DNA of 64,000 bases from Punica granatum (GCF_007655135.1 NC_045132.1:16492001-16556000); one strand, 5' to 3'; positions 33,529 to 45,174 are shown, counted from the first letter of the stretch. Translations and numbers: made by a program. Notes: generated by a model from the letters alone, not told the origin.

Positions 33529-35830
33529 ATGAAAGAAGAGGACCAAAACCCACCGGAGCGCCGGCTCTGCGACTACTGCGCCGCCGCCTCTGCCGTCCTC
33601 TATTGCCGGGCCGACTCCGCCAGGCTCTGCCTCCGCTGCGACCGTGATGTCCACTCCACCAATCCCCTCTTCACCAAGCACACCCGCTCCCTCCTCTGCG
33701 ACCTCTGCCACGCCGCCTCCGCGTCCATCTTCTGCGAGGCCCACCGCTCCGTCCTCTGCGGCACCTGCGACTGGGACTCCCACGACGGCGTCGTCCACAA
33801 CCGCCGCCCCATCGAGGGCTTCTCCGGCTGCCCCTCCTCCTCCGAGATCCTCGCGCTTTTCGGGTTCGACGAGGGCAAGGAGGGGGCCCTTCTGGCCGGT
33901 GACGATGGTGGGTTCGCGGATTCGCTGCTCTGGGAGACTCCTGCGTTCGTAAGCCTCGACGATTTGATTGCGTCGGAGGAGGATTTTGGTGGGTTGCAGG
34001 CATTTGACGTTCCCCCACTCCCAAAGGTATACCATATGAATTTCGATTTTCGGCCTCGTTCATGGCTGTTTCGGGGTTTCCTGCTCATTGTGCTATTGTG
34101 ATTCGTTCAGAATCGAAACGCGACTTGCGGAAAACACAAGGAAGAGATTCTCCGGCAGATTCGTTTACTGGCGACTTCCGAAACTTGCTTGAACTTTGAA
34201 AACGTGGACGCCTTCGAGCCCGTCCGTGACGATCAGTTCCTGGATTTAAACCCTGCTTCAATTACCGGGAATCCCGATACAGGATGCGAGGGTCATGGGG
34301 ACCCCTTTGCAGTTCCCGATCATGAGGTTGTTTCTCTGGCTATTCTGTTGCGCAAGTAGTATGCTTCTTTCTGCTGCAATTTGGGTTCGTGACATGAGTT
34401 TATAATTCAGTTGAGCTTATAGGAGTAGTAGACTGCTTCAGCTCTCGATGCTTTTCCTGTTGCATTCGTGCTTACCCGTGATGATTACTGCAACTTATTG
34501 GGCATAATAGAGTGTTGAAACTCTTGTTTTACTTTCGACAATCTCGGGAAATATGTAGTCAATGATAGTCTGAGGCCGGTGTTAGATATAGTGAGTACCT
34601 TTTAACAAGAGTGGAATTTGGAATGAAGAATGTTGTGTTGAGTGAGAACATCTGCCAGAATGTGTTTAATGCTTCCGCCAGATGATGAAAAGAAAATCAT
34701 TACTTTTGGATAATTGTTACAAACTTCTTCACCAAATTAGTGTTAACAACTGAAAGGTACTTTTACCTCATTTCAGGCAGTTACGTTTCAGTGGCTTAGC
34801 GACGATGGAGACATGGGAAACCAAGCATCCAATTCGTTGGCCTTTTTAAGTAGCTACCATGACGGGAATCTTACAAATCCTGAGAAGCAGCCTCAAGTCG
34901 GCAGTCTAAGTTGTGGTAATGAATCTGCTGAAGGACAGCAAGAGAATCCCGTGACTGTAAATTCTCCACCTGTTCAACCTAGGGCTGTTCAATATGATCT
35001 AAACAGTCAGGAAAGAGAATCAGCGATTTCGAGATACAAGGAGAAGAGGAAGACGAGGAGGTATAGAAGTGTCTCATCTGTCTTCAAGAATGAAAGCGAT
35101 CTACATTTGAACTTTGAAGTAATAATAAAGCATATCTTTTGCACTCTGCTTTTTCCGATGTTCATGGAGATGACCTTAAAGCAAGTCTTTTTTTTTTTTT
35201 TTACTATGAGTGGCTCTTTTTTTTTTTGTGTCTATAAATATGTGTTTCTAAAAGCAAGTTGAATGAAATATTTTTAATACGTCCAGAAAAACAACACTCC
35301 AATTTCGACTGAACCACTAACTTCATTGCGGCCGCCAACTACCGCTGATACCTCCAGGTGGCGGAGACTAACTGCTGTCCTCTGGCAATGGGTGTTGGTT
35401 TTTCAAAAAGATTTCTGGACTCCACTGCTTGAAAGAAATATATGGTTGAAAGCACCTGTCAGGTTTCGAAGTCAGTTTTGATATCAAGTCTGCAGAATAG
35501 ATCACTTCTGGAAGTAATACCAGATTAGCACTGTCATTACTGAAGTAGTTTCTCTACATTAATATTAGTCTTCATTCCTCAAGATAAAAGAGTATATATA
35601 CTATATTTTGTCAGGGACTGAGATGTTGAAATTTGTACATTTCTTTTGGTTGCACTAATGATCTGAACGGCACTTTTACTACCTTCATATAACTTTTTTG
35701 CTGAAAGCATGTGGTGTATTATGAAATGGACAGGTATGAGAAACACATAAGATATGAATCCCGGAAGGTTCGGGCTGAAAGCAGGACTCGAGTAAGGGGG
35801 CGTTTTGCGAAGATCGAACATCATCTGTGA
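33529..35830 (+). CDS. CONSTANS-like B-box/CCT transcription regulator (BBX group III type)
   Basis: Exons: 33529-34026, 34111-34326, 34777-35060 and 35734-35830, total 1095 nt for 364 residues. The start is the first ATG (33529); the frame is open further upstream but without an ATG. B-box 1 (residues ~12-50) has [19 protein letters not shown] and a C-terminal histidine. A second B-box (residues ~55-95: [19 protein letters not shown]) is diverged, with His in place of the usual Asp at CEAH. The C-terminal CCT domain ([20 protein letters not shown], then [16 protein letters not shown]) is split by the last intron after TRR. Two or one-and-a-half B-boxes plus a split CCT fit BBX group III (COL9-COL15-like) proteins, nuclear regulators of flowering, light and clock responses. 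Exon 1 is notably GC-rich compared with the rest. Confidence 0.93.
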
Positions 35831-36110
35831 ATATTGTTGGTATGACCACCTTGTCGTCAACTATTAGCAATATATTTAGATCATCTTAATAATCTGTACG
35901 ATATTGTAGTAAATGTTAACTATTGTACAACCTCTAAATTTTTTATGACAATTTTAAATCTAATCCTCCTCATAGCTCAGGTCACTCAAAGTTCCTTTCC
36001 CTTTCACTGAATTAACTGTAAGGAGGGTTTGGTCCATAGCCACGGAAAGTCAGTTTTAAATCCTCGATCTTGGGTGTTTATATCGAACTCTCTACTATGT
36101 AGGGTGTTGA
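35831..36110 (+). other. Probable 3' region of the CONSTANS-like gene
   Basis: AT-rich sequence after the stop codon with no repeat or gene recognised. Confidence 0.35.
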
Positions 36111-36114
36111 TTAT

Positions 36115-36785
36115 TTACAATGGAATGAAAACCTAATGGAATGGTCTTGCAATATAAATTCAAGATCATACGGCGATTACATTTTCAAAAGGTTTTCAAT
36201 TCTTTCATAGCAAAGAGGGTAAAAAGTAGTTTAGCCATTGGAAATACGTATCATATCATGACATATATTAGTGTTATTCAACCATCTGAAGAGTTGAAAA
36301 GTTTTATTTTGGAAGATATGCCTAATCTTCTGCATGAATGCAATAGATTTTTGGTTGATTACACAACAAATAGCGCATGGATACATACATTCTTTGGTCT
36401 GTTTGGTATGTGGGAATGGAATGCTCATTTCTTCATTGCACCTCATTTTCTTATTAGTGTCTCTTACATAAGTTGGAAAGGGCATTCCCTCATTAACATC
36501 TTTTTTCTTCATTTTGATGGAATGAGCATTCCCTCAATTAAGGGAAAGATCATTCACTCATTTCATGCGATATATTGTGAACCATCATATATGTTCTATT
36601 AATTTATATATTTAAGAATGTATATAGCATGATATCTTGGTAAATAAGTCTAATATTATAATTACATTCCTTTATTTTGTGATGGTCATTAAAAAAAATC
36701 ACATTTTTTGACTCAATACTATTACATTTCCATGTATAGAATCCATTCCTTTCCATTCCATTCCATTCCCACTTTCCAAACGTGA
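36115..36785. repeat. Possible MITE with GGAATGG-type inverted ends
   Basis: The left side carries AATGGAATG...AATGGAATGG (36119-36144) and the right side CCATTCC..CCATTCCATTCC (36748-36770), which are inverted relative to each other. A smaller inverted pair GGGAATGGAATGCTCAT / GATGGAATGAGCATTCC lies inside (36412 and 36517). Ends and target duplication are not defined, so the call is tentative. Confidence 0.4.
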
Positions 36786-37216
36786 CCTTTGTCTCTTCTC
36801 TTGTTTAACAGTGGTGACTGCCCCAAAAGGCTTATGGATGGAGGAACATTTGGGGCCTCTTTCCATGGCCAGGTAGGCCTCTTTCCAGTTGCAGGAACGT
36901 CAAAACTTTCTAGCACGTTAGTTCGATGTAGTCCGTATGTATTTGGGCAAGCCTAGGCATGGTCGGTATCCTATACCTAGTTTTAAACTGGGACTAAATT
37001 ATCCCTCAAACACTAAACCTAATTGAGCCAAGCTCTCCAATCTCTGGTCCAGTTTCAGTTTGGTCCTAAATTACTTTAGTTCAATATTCTTTTCAAAGTC
37101 CGAACAGGATTTGAATTATGGAAACCCGACCTTCCGAACCTCAAAGGCTGCTTCTATTGCAGTTTGTTTCTGGTTCTAGTTTTCGGCCACACCCTGTTCT
37201 TTCAGGTAGCTTTTAA

Positions 37217-37734
37217 ATGAAACTGACACAAGTTGTGATGTTGTTTACAGATAGAGCAGAGCAGAGGCACAAGCACGTTTCTGGGTCCGGAATGGTAAAG
37301 AAAACTGGGGGAAGCATCAGACCCGAAGAATTTGCTCGTAGGTTTATGACCTTGGCAGATGAGTTTGTCTTAGGTTCATTGCGCGGCCTTGCTATTTTGT
37401 TAGTTCAGGTAAATTTTATCGCTACTATAAGGGAAAGGCTGCCGCTGTCCTTTTGGCTAGAGCAAACTTGTAGAATTCTGTTTAGTATTGTGTGTAGTCT
37501 TTTTGTACAGACAATGACATAAGAAGGTCTGTATGTGTTGATAATTGATAATCTATCCTGCATTTGTCGGTCGATCCCTTCTTGCAGAAAATCTTTTCTG
37601 TACACAAGACAATCATCACTAAGCTAACACGTTGGTGTTTGAATAGCTTTGTTTGGTATTGCAACCCGGAATCATACATCATTTCAGGTAGCCCCTTGTG
37701 TAAACGAATTGAAAGAGGATGAAAATGAAACTGC
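37217..37734 (+). CDS. Unassigned putative terminal exons
   Basis: An open stretch (about 37252-37408, preceded by TTTACAG and followed by CAG|GTAAAT) reads EQRHKHVSGSGMVKKTGGSI and PEEFARRFMTLADEFVLGSL, ending GLAILLVQ. A downstream segment (37689-37734, preceded by TTTCAG) continues in frame as VAPCVNELKEDENETAT then stop. The splice signals and amino-acid composition look gene-like. I do not recognise the family and found no convincing upstream exons (a possible one lies near 36812-36871). It may be the 3' end of a small gene or a gene fragment. Confidence 0.4.
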
Positions 37735-37739
37735 CACAT

Positions 37740-38150
37740 GAGATAAGGGCCGTTTCATTATGTACGTTTCACCGAGTATGGAGTCGGTCCATGTTTGGTA
37801 TGAGGAAGTTGTAACTCTGTGGAATGAAATTGTCCGTCTTAGTGTTGCTCCGTTCGACTTTACAGAAGCAGTTGAATCTAACAGTGGCGAACCGATAAAT
37901 GGCAAGACAGGTCTGTCATAAGAATAGCTGTGATACTATATATCATAGAAACACAATAACACACTGAAAGCATATTATCCACCAAGTTCACATCAACCCC
38001 CCAAATTAATCAAAGGTAACAAACACCATTTACTCTTTCAGTTACACCCATATACCTACTCTCTTTAATTACTTCATCTCACCCACCAAGAGCTAAAAAC
38101 CCGTAGCTAGCTATAATGCATAACAACCCGACTTCCACCCAATCCATCAT
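37740..38150. other. Region downstream of the CASP-like gene
   Basis: This lies 3' of the minus-strand CASP-like gene and also 3' of the unassigned plus-strand exons, so two 3' ends would converge here. No repeat or RNA gene was seen. Confidence 0.35.
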
Positions 38151-40542
38151 CTATCTCGATCTCGACTTCTCGTGCAGTTTCACCATGTTGAGCACAGTCA
38201 GAAACAGGAACAAGGATGATCCGATCAGGGACAGGATAACGGCAGCAGCCATGCGGTTGCAGAAGGTGCTGAACAAGTCGCAGACCTTGTTCCAGTGCAC
38301 GTGGGAGTTGCCTTCCCGGGCTATGACCCCGATAGCCGCACATGCGCCGTTGGCTGAGAGCAGGAAGCCGACCATTCCTGCATCGAGGATGCCTAGGACC
38401 AGTCTGATATTGTCCCTAGGGGCGAAGGCGGCGAAGCACAGGGATACAATTGCATATGAGGACGCGATGGCATTCGATGCCATGAAGTAACTGCATCGAG
38501 ACAGAAAGTAATAAAGATTGGTTATAGGTTTAACATCATAATCTAATCCAGATTAAGATATCTATTTAGCCAACACCTATTATCTTGTAATTAATGTAGC
38601 ATTGAAGTTCTTCAATTTTCCATCTAACAGGAGCAAGTAAGTTCCTCACAGATGTTAGAAATTATTAGCAGCCACGACTTTGTTTTACCTGAAACCACAA
38701 CTGCAGAGGACAATTCAAAAAATTATGGACAACCTTAATCTCAGGGTTCGGATCGAAGCGCCTTCTCGAGCATTCAAGATCTAACTGTTCACTCTGTTTG
38801 GTTTGTGAGTTATGTTTTTAAAATTTTAACTCTACTCACTACACAATAAAAATTAATAACACAATTATTACTTTTCCTCTTTTCTTCAAATTTTTTAACC
38901 ATTTAATTCAATTTTTAATACTAAATTATCTCAACTATTCATTATTTTTCACACTTTTTCTCATAATTCAACAAAACAATCATTGCAAATCAATTAAAAT
39001 CAAAACTCAACTCTGCTTTAACTCTAAAACCAAACACATCAGATATTCCTAAAACCAATTTTTGTCTTTGAAAACGAAATCAATCTAGCTTGATTGTCAC
39101 ATGACGTACAACAATCCGATCAGTGGCGATCCAAAACTTCTATGTCTTATCAAGTATCGGCCGTCCATGCACTGGAATGAAATTGAATGCCTGCTTTATA
39201 AACCCGACTTCGATTACTGGATTACACAATTAACAGTCACTCAAAGTAATCGGGAAGAGTTATTCCCCATTCCGTTGAACCAAACGACAGAAAACCTATT
39301 ACGTACGGAATAGTTATTCCCTGTCCTACCTAATCCGGTGAACCAAACATGCCCAATGTGCGAGCGAGCTGTGGAATGTACGGTTTGTATCAGTTGTGTT
39401 GGATTTTCAAGTGACAGAGGGGTAGTTGGGACCAGAAGAGGTGGTTTGATTATTATTGTTCATAATAATAATCTCCTGTAGCTGGCGCCCGTCTGAATTA
39501 GAAGTACTGTCCCATTTTTCAGTAGTTTTGCCTCCTACACTCATATATATAATGTATGTATGTACGTACATACGTATGTATTTATATCTCATTCAAAAAA
39601 CTCATCATTATCTCAATATTAACTAACATGCCACCTTATTTTCAACTGGTTGCACAAACAAATCCTAGTTGAATCAAAGATTATGGTAGGGAACGGATTA
39701 ATATGATGTTCATTTATTATATTAGTAACATATGTAGAGGTTTTTAAAATCATCAGATCAAATTTCGGTATCGTGTCCAGGGCTTTGCCCCCTTCCTAGA
39801 ATCAATAATTCATGTTATGAGGGGAGTTCGACTTAGTATCGATCGGTCCACCGCACTGTTATAATATTTAAACCGAACCGCGTGTAAGTCCTCGATCTAA
39901 CCTATCCATCATATTTCAATGTCATAACACTTGTTTCCAAGAATGGAAAGCGTGCTCCACGGTCCAATTTGAGGAAACGGAAAACGACAATAACATAGGA
40001 TCACAATTGCATATTAATTAATTCCACCTTTCAAACTTGATATTTGGCAAATAAAATTATCGTTAGTATCTACCCACCAAATAAAATAAAATAGATAGTT
40101 TGTATCTTAAAACATAAAAACTGATTCATGTTTAGCAGAAACAAGTATTAATGATATTGAAAAAGAACAACGAATTTCACGTAGTTCATGGACAAATTTT
40201 GAATGATCATTTCAAAACTTATAGGTAAAGTTCAATGTTAATTATATCTAACGTTTAATTATGACGGAACAAATAGTTCAAATTTAGCACTTACACGATG
40301 GAAGACATGTAGTTCCACTTAGCAGTCACTGGGACACGCAGGGGGGGCAAGCTCGAAGCAATGGAGACCGAGACAACCTCGGTCTCCTTATCCACTCCCA
40401 CCACCACAGCCGCTGCCAGCGTCAGGCCCAATGCCGCTAGCCTCAGCCCCAGCTCATGGTACAACCACCCTGCCCTCGTCAACTGCTCTGCCGTGGCCTC
40501 CTCTTCGGTCATCTTGGGGGATGACGACCATTTGATTTTCAT
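38151..40542 (-). CDS. CASP-like membrane protein (CASPL, subgroup 1 type), 2 exons
   Basis: Exon 1 is 40295-40542 (Met at 40542) and exon 2 is 38151-38490. The minus-strand donor GTAAGT and an acceptor ending GCAG give a 195-residue protein. Four hydrophobic segments are visible: LAALGLTLAAAVVVGV, then YFMASNAIASSYAIVSLCFA, LVLGILDAGMVGFLLSANGA, and ILSLIGSSLFLFLTVLNMV. The Arg of GLRLAAL in the first and the Asp of ILDAGM in the third match the residues conserved in the CASP/MARVEL fold. The block VPVTAKWNYMSS before the intron is typical of CASPL proteins. The family forms plasma-membrane scaffolds, best known for Casparian strips. The 1.8-kb intron contains a MITE (38792-39038). Part of exon 1 and the adjoining intron recurs in the duplications at 51-56 kb. 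Confidence 0.92.
38792..39038. mobile_element. 247-bp MITE in the CASPL intron, TSD TCA
   Basis: TCA lies on both sides (38789-38791 and 39039-39041). The ends CTCTGTTTGGTTT and TGTGTTTGGTTT (opposite strand) are inverted repeats. The interior is the reverse complement of the MITE type seen at 8409-8720 (CACAATTATTACTTTT, CATTTAATTCAATTTTTAAT). Confidence 0.7.
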
Positions 40543-40833
40543 TTATTGCGAGTGTCGAATACTCTTGGGTGAGAATGTCGTTAGTAACGGAGAGGGACTG
40601 GTAATATATATGGAGAAGCCGCAAAGAAAGAGGGGACGGGGTGTTTGATTGGATGATAACTTTTTTTGCATTGGTCTTGGTGCGCACTATTAGTATCCGA
40701 AAGACCAAGGGGACTCAATTAATTCAAATTCGAATATGATCGTCTCACTAAAGGATAAAAATCTTCCATATTTAAACTCGAAACTACATTTAAGGAAAAT
40801 ATGAGTCGAATCGCCTAAATTAACTGATATTGG
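40543..40833. other. Upstream region of the CASP-like gene
   Basis: Presumed promoter side of the minus-strand CASPL gene. No specific element is claimed. Confidence 0.35.
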
Positions 40834-40919
40834 TTGGATGATATTTTAATAATGGAGAGGGGGAGTAGATGGTGAATTGGATGATATCATAATAATGGAG
40901 AGGGGGAGTAGATGGGGAA
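40834..40919. repeat. 43-bp tandem duplication
   Basis: Two adjacent copies of a unit beginning TTGGATGATAT and ending GGGGGAGTAGATGG differ at only a few positions. Confidence 0.8.
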
Positions 40920-41079
40920 ATTGATTACTGCCTTATAGGAGTTGAGATGAAACGATACGATTGAATGCATCCCAAAGCTCTCTCCTACGTACGGGGCTTT
41001 GAGTTATGTTTTTGCATTCATTGTGGAAGCCGTACGGAAGAGTTTATTGTATAATGTCAATAATTGTCTTTTTGCTGAG

Positions 41080-41230
41080 GAGGGAGATTTGGTGTAATGG
41101 TATAAGTCGTCATCGAAAATTATGAGGTTTTGGATTCAATTCTCATCAATAGGACTTTCGTACCCTTTTATTTAGCTTTGTTATTTCCATTCTTATTCTA
41201 GGTTGTAGGCTTTTTTTATAACCGAAAAAA
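41080..41230 (+). mobile_element. SINE-like sequence
   Basis: An A-box-like TGGTGTAATGGTATAAGTC (41093-41111) and a B-box-like GGTTTTGGATTCAATTC (about 41126-41142) lie at tRNA spacing, followed by a T-rich tail. A diverged copy is present at 42725-42811 continuing at 43743. No target duplication was found. Confidence 0.5.
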
Positions 41231-41287
41231 TAACTGTGTTTTGCTGTAAAATAATTCATGCATCTTGTGAAGAGTTTACATATTTTA

Positions 41288-41725
41288 TTGAATTTTTTCT
41301 GGGCTTATACGGATTTGGGCCCATATCTACTTAAAAGCTTAAGTTGATAAGTGGTGGTACACAAGTCTCATATAAATCGATGAACATTCGCTTATCTTTT
41401 TCATGTGGGATTAATATCCTAAACACATGTCCTCACATGCAACATGTGATCTACACATTGTCACATGTCCTTAAGCAACCACCCTCAATAACTGTCATCG
41501 AGCCAGACTCTTCTCCATGCTCGGGTGAGGGAGACTAACACGAGGCGCTCTTTTGGCCGCTATCGGACACATTGGGCTTGGCGCGGTGTTGGTAAGCATG
41601 CGCGCATGGGCGCACATACGCGTAACTTGGACTTTGATACCATCTTAAATTCTACCGGACTTACATGGATTTGAGGTCAACTTCAACTTACATGGGGTGC
41701 AGTTTGTTAATTGAATCACGCATCA
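41288..41725 (-). mobile_element. Possible TRIM (very short LTR element)
   Basis: On the minus strand a TGGTATCAAAGTCC primer-binding-like site occurs at about 41629-41642. Flanking blocks near 41300-41335 (TTCTGGGCTTATACGGATTTGGG) and 41650-41685 (TTCTACCGGACTTACATGGATTTGAGG) resemble each other as degenerate direct repeats. The interior has no coding capacity. This fits a terminal-repeat retrotransposon in miniature, but the ends are not firm. Confidence 0.35.
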
Positions 41726-41804
41726 TGTATAGTAATCGATCTAAATTTCTTTTTGCGTGGAGGTATTGGCGTAGTCAATGAATGTATTCTTTAGAATGGG
41801 TGTT

Positions 41805-41935
41805 TGTTGGTGCAGTGGAATCGGCTTTGCCTTCGATCTGAGATCAAGAGATTTCAAATATGATTTCCAACTATAGAATTTCTATGTCTCGTTATTGCCC
41901 CTTACTGAAGGCTTTGCTAGATAGCCAAGAAAAGA
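41805..41935 (+). mobile_element. SINE-like sequence, second type
   Basis: TTGGTGCAGTGGAATCGG (A-box-like) is followed about 30 bp later by AGATTTCAAATATGATTTCC (B-box-like), a diverged tRNA promoter arrangement. No flanking duplication was identified. Confidence 0.4.
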
Positions 41936-42379
41936 GGATACATCTTATGACTTTCATTTTATTGTATTTTTTATTCTATGTACCATGCTTAATAAAATTT
42001 TACTAGACGCACTGTGAATTGGTTCAAATTTCATTGCGATAGGCCCATAAGCCTCTCTTGTAAATGAAAAAGAAAATTTAATATTTTTGGATGGAGGCTT
42101 GGGAGATATGGGCATCCATTGTAGAACAAAAAAAGAAAATTTTATTCTTTTTTTAGCGAAAAAATTTAATTCGATTCAATTATTATAAGTGAGTTTTATG
42201 GGATAAAATATAATTCTAAATAGAAAAATACAGGTAATTCTAATAGCGAAAATTGATCCTGAAATCTCTTAATTTTTAAGTGAATATACGTGCCACAAAA
42301 AAATTCTAATTATTATTTCCAAAAAGAAATCAAATTATTCTTGCCAATAAAGAAATCTAATCTAATTTTTTACAATACA

Positions 42380-42811
42380 ATGAATGCATCATAAAGTTCT
42401 CCTTCCATAGGGATACATTCATAGTATGTTCCCCTTTTCTCTTTCATCCGTCTATCAAATAAAATTCCCAGAGAGTCTAGCATGATCTAGTGTCAGGTGA
42501 CATCGAGATCATAATTGTCCACCATGAGTGAGCCCCGTGTGGATTCTGCGAATGGATGGCTGTGATGGCCGTGTGTCAACTCATGCTAGAACTTCCCTAA
42601 AATTATGGGAATCTTTCAAAAATTTCACATTGACATTTCTTTTGGAGTTGAAGTGAAATGATACCATGAGCTCTCGTACGGGCTCTGTGTATATTTGCAT
42701 TTATTGTGATAGTAGTACAAAAGAGAGATGAGATTAGGTGGAATTACATTAATAACAAATTGTAAAGTTGAGATTTTGAAGTCCTATATTTGATTCCCAT
42801 TTGCGGGACTC
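42380..42811. repeat. Diverged copy of the 40.9-41.3 kb block, broken by an insertion
   Basis: The sequence at 42650-42811 (GAGTTGAAGTGAAATGATAC, TCTCGTACGGGCTCTG, TTTGCATTTATTGTG, GAGATGAGATTAGGTGG) follows the order of 40938-41170. Similarity resumes at 43743-43920 (TGTAAAATAATTCGTGCGTC against TGTAAAATAATTCATGCATC at 41243), on the other side of a TTA-flanked element. Confidence 0.5.
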
Positions 42812-42814
42812 TTA

Positions 42815-43739
42815 TGGCCTGTTTGGTTCATGGGAATTGGAGAGAATTAAAATTTCTATTCCGGGCAAGCTCCCATTCCGGCGTTCCTCGGTGCAAATGA
42901 GGTCGGAATCGTGATTCTGAAAGAATAGCAATTCTGTACGGACATGAATTGGGACGACTGCTAATTTGAGAAGATTTGCAATTCTACGCCCTGAAGAATG
43001 GGATCTTTATTTTATTTACCAAATTACCATTGTCCGTCGCCACTCCCTCCACAGTTTGTCGCCGCCGCCGCACGATCTCTACCCCTCGACCATCAAACCT
43101 ACTTCTTCCAGCCGGTCTCAACACGAAGTGGTCCAATCTGGCCTCTCAGTGGCCAAATCTCATCGGAAAGGGTGAGTTTCAATCGGTGGGAGGTTGGCCG
43201 AAACCCTAACCTTGCGACCCTCAACAGGGCGAGGCTCAGCGAGGGCCTTGGAGGCTTGCCTTCTGCTCGTGATGGCAGTGCGACCATGGGACAAGGTCTG
43301 CGGGCCCATGAGCAAGGCTCGTCGAGACCTCTGAAGCTTGTCGTGAACCCACCCATGGTGCTCCTCCCTCCGCTCCTCCTCTTGCCTCCGTCGAGCCTCC
43401 ACCCGTGGCTCGAACCCTTTGTCTGGGTTCACGAGGGCTCGATGAATGCACCGGTGGTGCTTGTGAGCCTCGTGGCTCCCAAACCCACGGGATCCACACA
43501 GATTGCAGACAAAGAAGATGAACCGTGAACGAATTAAAAAATCTTTTTATTTAATATTTTTATTTTTATAAATAGAGGGCATTTTTGTCTTTTCATAATT
43601 TATTTGATTACGTTCTATACTAATTTTGAGACTCAACTAAATAAATTTTTGAATCAGAATTTCAATTATTTTCATTCAAATTTCCTCATCTTTTCGATTC
43701 TAATCCCCTCAATTTTATTCCAGCGAGCCAAATGTCACG
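42815..43739. mobile_element. 925-bp Harbinger-like non-autonomous element with GC-rich cargo
   Basis: TTA duplications are at 42812-42814 and 43740-43742. The ends TGGCCTGTTTGGTTC and, on the opposite strand, CGTGACATTTGGCTC share a TTTGG core. The interior 42990-43530 is GC-rich and open in several frames on both strands (up to 176 codons), with gene-like GC skew and a CCTAACC segment but no recognised domain. It splits an older duplicated repeat block. Confidence 0.7.
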
Positions 43740-43979
43740 TTAATCTTCCTTTATTACCCTTTCCTTTTTAAATCTTAGGCCTCCTTTATTTAAAAAAAAA
43801 AACTTTTATGAAAGAGTTATCATTGTCATGTCAATTAGTTTTTGTTTTTGGTGAAATGCCATATTAGTATTTTTTGATGTAAAATAATTCGTGCGTCTTA
43901 TATGAATTTAAGAGATTGTTGCATGGTGTCTCTAGAATCAAACCATTCTTTTTTTTCTTTTTCTTGGTGAGATCATTAA

Positions 43980-44212
43980 TGGCGTGTTTGGTTTGTCAAT
44001 CACATTTCAAAATCACAACTTTAACATAATTTTACCAATAACAAAACAAAATAACTCATACAAAGTCAAAGAGTGGGCCCCATTTATATTACTTTTTTTC
44101 CACAACAAAACAAAATAACTCATACAAAGTTAAAGGGTGGGTTCCATTTATACCACTCTTTTTCAAAATAAAAATCTGATTTTAAAATTCTACTATAAAA
44201 CCAAATGCAACA
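43980..44212. mobile_element. 233-bp MITE, TSD TAA
   Basis: TAA is at 43977-43979 and 44213-44215. The ends TGGCGTGTTTGGTTT and TGTTGCATTTGGTTT (opposite strand) form inverted repeats. Inside is a tandem ~60-bp duplication (ACAAAACAAAATAACTCATA twice, at about 44041 and 44105). Confidence 0.75.
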
Positions 44213-44215
44213 TAA

Positions 44216-45174
44216 ACCATTTCTCTCGCTGAGTTGAAGATATAATTTTAACCTATTTAATCTCTACTTGATTATCGACTTATTCGTGCCACAAAATACT
44301 TCTAATCCAGTTGATTTTGAGCTGTGTTACAGATGTGAAAAATCTAATCTTGGTCACGTGCATTGTCACATGTGTCTCATGAGCCTCGATACTCGAACTT
44401 CCCCAAGAAGATATATATTGAATGTGAAGAGATAGTAATATGAATCTCCATCTTGATATTGTAATATGATATGAGTTCTCGATTGGAAATAACAAGAAAA
44501 TATATTCACCACATGTATAGTTAGAAATAATATAACATCAATATTAACATGATATATCGAAGACATTGCTAGAATTTTGATAGTTAATATCAAATATATT
44601 CATAGAGAGATTTTTTAAATGGAAGCTATTATTACCATAATCGAGAAGATCAAGCTGAATAAGATAGAATAAATTGAGCTAATTTTTTTTTGGTCGAAAA
44701 TTGAGTTAGTTCGAAACAAATTCCTACATTGCGGATAAAGTATGTCCATTAGATAGCGCAGTTCATTAATAGCATCATATGTTTATAAACTACTTTAATT
44801 ATATATAATTATCAACTAGATTTCGATTGATAGCACGGAAAAAAATAATTTTTATTTGACACATCTTCCCTTTAAATAAAATCTGACTCTCTTCCCCTTA
44901 AATAAAATCTGACGGATTGAGTTTTTTGAATAGAGGAAGTCTACAAGAGAAAATTTTATCTCTTAGTCGATCAACTCTGCTTGGATTTGGATTAGCTAGG
45001 GTCCACAGAGTTTCCGCATATTGTGGTGGAACCGAAAAAAATTTATGTATGTGATTCTTAATAAGCTTTACTAGTTTTTCCTTCAATACAAAATCCTATT
45101 CTTGAAAAAGGAAGTTTTTGTTATGTCAACACTCTAATATCCACAAATCCAATGTACCCGGGCTTAGTTCAGTT
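44216..45174. other. Intergenic, no gene recognised
   Basis: AT-rich DNA without supported features. Short open frames on the minus strand show no family resemblance. Confidence 0.4.

Noticed and set aside
33600..34088. Long open frames antisense or out of frame to COL exon 1
   Set aside because: High GC of the B-box exon opens several frames; only the +1 frame carries B-box zinc ligands.
36141..36602. 153-codon plus-strand frame
   Set aside because: It falls inside a MITE-like region with inverted GGAATGG ends and has no domain.
42998..43528. 176-codon GC-rich open frame
   Set aside because: It lies wholly inside a TTA-flanked non-autonomous element, has no recognised domain, and other frames on both strands are equally open.
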